A stretch of DNA of 6,144 nt, taken from the NCBI GenBank assembly GCA_027079895.1, contig JALWUZ010000302.1, forward strand, positions 1 to 6,144, given 5' to 3'. The notes below the pieces were generated by a model. It did not search any database and had not been told where the DNA came from. It saw only the letters and a program-made list of their open reading frames with translations. Shown here in pieces: positions 4,261 through 6,144 of this stretch. Every line of letters starts with the position of its first letter. The first letter of the stretch is position 1. A program made the position numbers and the translations under genes. This DNA comes from Anaerolineae bacterium. Its GTDB lineage: Bacteria; Chloroflexota; Anaerolineae; B4-G1.

Positions 4261-5856
4261 CTAGCCGATGAGGGAGACCGTCAGCCACAGAGCCAGCGCA
4301 GTGAAGAGGAAGGCCATCCCCAACTTGACCGCCGCCGCCCGCTGCTCCAGGAACTTGACCAACTGCTTGGAGCCGGTGCCGTAGTAGACGAGGACGAAGA
4401 CCACCACCAGCGGCAGGATGAAGAGCAGGTTGTAGAGCACCAGGAAGAACAGGCCGCGCACCCGCATCTCCGGGCGGCTGACGACGAAGATGATCGTCGG
4501 CAGGTAGACCTGACCGGTGCAGGCCAGTTCGAGGAAGGAGACCACGATTCCGGTGACGAAGGCCCCCGTCACGAAGGCCCGCGACCGGCGGCCCCGGCGA
4601 ATCACGGCGTTGATGCGCAGTCGGAGCGTGTGGGGGAGGTTGAGGGCCATATCCCCGATGTCGCCCCGCCGCGCCTTGAGGAAATCGAGGAAACTGAGGC
4701 CGGCCAGCACCGCGCAGAGGGCCGCCGTCAGCCCGTAGACCCAGTGTCCCAGGGTGGTCAGCAGGTCGCCCAGCAGGTCGAGCACTTTGTAAAACCCCAG
4801 GCCCACCAGGAGGTAGGCCAGGAAGACGCCCAGGGTGAAGGCCGCGCCGACGGCCAGCACCTCCCGCCCGCGCCGCCCGCTCAGCGTCAGGTAGGAGACG
4901 AAGAAGGCGAGGGTGGCGAAAGCGCAGGGGTTGAGCCCGTCCACCAGCCCGGCGAAGACGACGGTCAACGGGCCGAAGGAGCGGAACCGCTCGATGATGC
5001 TGGCCTCGGCGGCTTGCGGGTCGAAGTCCCGCCAGACCGGTTCCGCGCCGGTGGATTGGTACTTCTCCACCAGGGCCAGCAGGTTCTCGGCGGTGAGGTC
5101 GCTGCCCAGGAGATAGTCGTCGCCGATGAAGATGGCCGGGGTAGCCAGCCGCTGCTGCTCCGGTACGCCGTCCCGCTCCCCCAGCCACTCCGCCAACGGC
5201 GCCTCGTCCTGGATGTTGTGCTCCTCGACCAGCAACTGCGGGTACTTGCTCTGGACGTATTGGAGGTCGTACTTGGCGCGGCTGCACTCCTGGCAGCCCA
5301 CCTCGTAGAAGTAGGCGGCCCAGATGGGGGCCGGCTCGGCGCAGACCGCCTCCTCCTCGCCGCAGGGCTGCAAGTCCTCCAGGCCCGCGATGGGGCCGCC
5401 ACCCAGGAGGTCGCCGCCGGCCCCCTCGATGGGAATCCGGTCGAGGCCGGGGAGGTCGGGCCAGGCGGTGCCGCCCTGTGAAAGGCAGGTATCCAGCAGG
5501 CAGGAGAGGCGGCTGCGGATCTCGTCCTCGCCGATGAGCACCTGGTCGTGGACGATCAGCGTCGGCAGGCCGCGCTCCGCGGCGGAGACGCCGTAGAGTT
5601 CCTCGGCGCGGATGAGCATCTCGTAGTTGGCCGGGTCGGAGACCTCCACCATCTTGATTTGGAGCCGGTCGCCGTACTCCTCCCGTAGCGGGGTCAGTAT
5701 GTCCTCGATGACCGTCTGGCAGTGGGGGCAGTCGGAGGCGTAGAAGTAGACCATCCGCACCGCCGGGGGTTCCTGGGCCTGGACTGCGCCCGTCGTCCAG
5801 ATGGAGGAGAGCAGCAGGCACAGGCCCAGCAGGGCCAACAGACGTTCGATTCTCAT
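4261..5856 (-). CDS. Double thioredoxin-like/CcdA (DsbD-type) fusion membrane thiol-redox protein
   Basis: This 531-residue protein should carry reducing equivalents from cytoplasmic thioredoxin across the membrane to extracytoplasmic thiols. A signal peptide (1-27, cleavage after Val-Gln-Ala) precedes a first thioredoxin-like domain (about 32-125) with CPHC at 43-46 and the cis-Pro loop GLPT (96-99). A second, glutaredoxin-like domain (about 177-268) has CQEC at 188-191 and cis-Pro240 (ATPAIFIG). The C-terminal part (about 293-531) has six hydrophobic segments and the CcdA signature: NPCAF with Cys311 in helix 1, and LACTGQVYLP with Cys446 in helix 4. DsbD has its domains in a different order (alpha-TM-gamma); here both soluble domains come first. 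Additional cysteine pairs are Cys119/124 and Cys165/172. The start is set by AGGAGGAG just upstream. It lies 16 nt after the Kelch gene and 5 nt before elp3. Partners could be cytochrome c maturation or disulfide repair of secreted proteins, but no such client gene is in view. Confidence 0.9.
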   Translation of the reverse strand: MRIERLLALLGLCLLLSSIWTTGAVQAQEPPAVRMVYFYASDCPHCQTVIEDILTPLREEYGDRLQIKMVEVSDPANYEMLIRAEELYGVSAAERGLPTLIVHDQVLIGEDEIRSRLSCLLDTCLSQGGTAWPDLPGLDRIPIEGAGGDLLGGGPIAGLEDLQPCGEEEAVCAEPAPIWAAYFYEVGCQECSRAKYDLQYVQSKYPQLLVEEHNIQDEAPLAEWLGERDGVPEQQRLATPAIFIGDDYLLGSDLTAENLLALVEKYQSTGAEPVWRDFDPQAAEASIIERFRSFGPLTVVFAGLVDGLNPCAFATLAFFVSYLTLSGRRGREVLAVGAAFTLGVFLAYLLVGLGFYKVLDLLGDLLTTLGHWVYGLTAALCAVLAGLSFLDFLKARRGDIGDMALNLPHTLRLRINAVIRRGRRSRAFVTGAFVTGIVVSFLELACTGQVYLPTIIFVVSRPEMRVRGLFFLVLYNLLFILPLVVVFVLVYYGTGSKQLVKFLEQRAAAVKLGMAFLFTALALWLTVSLIG

Positions 5857-5858
5857 CG

Positions 5859-5866
5859 CTCCTCCT
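5859..5866 (-). promoter_or_regulatory. Ribosome binding site of the redox fusion protein
   Basis: AGGAGGAG on the minus strand lies in the 16-nt gap after the Kelch gene stop, 2 nt from the ATG at 5856 (or 4 nt counting from AGGAGG). It confirms the start that gives a signal peptide. Confidence 0.8.
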
Positions 5867-5872
5867 CGGATG

Positions 5873-6144
5873 TCAGTTGCTCACGGGGATAAAGATGTGA
5901 AACGGCAGCGGCTCGTAGGACTGATTCATGCTCAGATAATCGCCGTTCCAGCCGCCGATGGCGTAGATCGTGTCCTCGAAAACGATGACGCCGGGGCTGC
6001 GCCACTCACCGGTCAAAGGGGTGGCGATGGTGCGCCAGATGTCGTTGCCGGGGTCGTAACGCTCGTTGAAGCCGAGGTAACTCGTCCAGCCGCCCCCGCC
6101 GATGGCGTACAGTTGCCCGCCGAGGGGCACCAGTCCCAGCCCGC
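5873..6144 (-). CDS. Kelch-repeat protein, C-terminal fragment (5' end beyond the window)
   Basis: The frame is open to the right edge and ends at TGA 5875-5873, giving 89 visible residues. Two Kelch motifs are plain: GGQLYAIGGG (8-17) with RYDPGNDIW (28-36), and EDTIYAIGGW (56-65) with SYEP (75-78). Each has the diagnostic double glycine, followed by the Tyr-x-Pro and Trp positions of beta-propeller blades. Such propellers bind proteins or sugars rather than catalyse, and the rest of the propeller should lie upstream. The chain ends soon after the last blade in FHIFIPVSN. I recall similar short hydrophobic 'lP' tails on secreted Chloroflexota proteins, so extracytoplasmic location is inferred; the signal peptide would be out of view. 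An internal GTG at 6130 is not a likely start because the blade continues upstream of it. The gene leads the visible part of the operon, with 16 nt to the redox gene. Confidence 0.85.
   Translation of the reverse strand, partial: GLGLVPLGGQLYAIGGGGWTSYLGFNERYDPGNDIWRTIATPLTGEWRSPGVIVFEDTIYAIGGWNGDYLSMNQSYEPLPFHIFIPVSN

Noticed and set aside
2693..4264. Long + strand open frame (523 codons) antisense to elp3, with similar ones at 343-1116 and 4630-5481
   Set aside because: They are antisense shadows of well-supported genes in GC-rich DNA, with no RBS or family motifs and biased Arg/Gln/Gly/Val composition.
2651..5821. Continuous 1056-codon open frame that would fuse elp3 with 1.5 kb of upstream sequence
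   Set aside because: The upstream half reads through the redox gene in the wrong frame and gives Arg/Pro/Gly-rich low-complexity sequence. Family conservation begins only after the ATG at 4255.

Overview
The window is GC-rich bacterial DNA, densely coded, with no mobile element, RNA gene or CRISPR array that I could find. Several features together suggest a Chloroflexota (Anaerolineae-like) bacterium: a stand-alone bacterial Elp3, a secreted Kelch protein with a short hydrophobic 'IPV' tail, an exported protein with tandem LTQEQAD-type repeats, and strong AGGAGG ribosome binding sites. This is inference from gene content, not a measured assignment.

Layout: the left edge (1-332, + strand) holds the C-terminal end of a protein with a cyclic-nucleotide-binding domain. 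It converges on a minus-strand block across a hairpin that overlaps its own stop codon. All other genes are on the minus strand. In transcription order, from the right edge leftwards, they are: (i) the C-terminus of a Kelch-repeat extracytoplasmic protein (5873-6144, cut by the edge); (ii) a 531-residue membrane protein that fuses two thioredoxin-like domains to a CcdA/DsbD-type electron-transfer module (4261-5856); (iii) elp3, a radical-SAM/GNAT tRNA wobble-uridine modifying enzyme (2651-4255); (iv) a short-chain dehydrogenase most like the UxuB/D-mannonate oxidoreductase subgroup (1812-2651). These four are spaced by 16 nt, 5 nt and a 1-nt overlap, so they are very probably one operon.

After a 256-nt intergenic region with a perfect palindrome, a convincing extended -10 promoter and a leader hairpin comes a monocistronic 76-residue two-helix membrane protein (1325-1555), closed by a textbook intrinsic terminator. 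The last minus gene (367-1161) encodes an exported 264-residue protein built from two copies of a roughly 80-residue helical repeat.

The redox protein could supply reductant to extracytoplasmic partners. Elp3 acts on tRNA in the cytoplasm, and the SDR is a cytoplasmic NAD(P)-dependent enzyme. I see no shared pathway, so the operon looks like loosely linked housekeeping genes. I found no convincing wholly new system. The most distinctive items are the double-thioredoxin/CcdA fusion with additional cysteine pairs, the duplicated exported repeat protein, and the intergenic palindrome.
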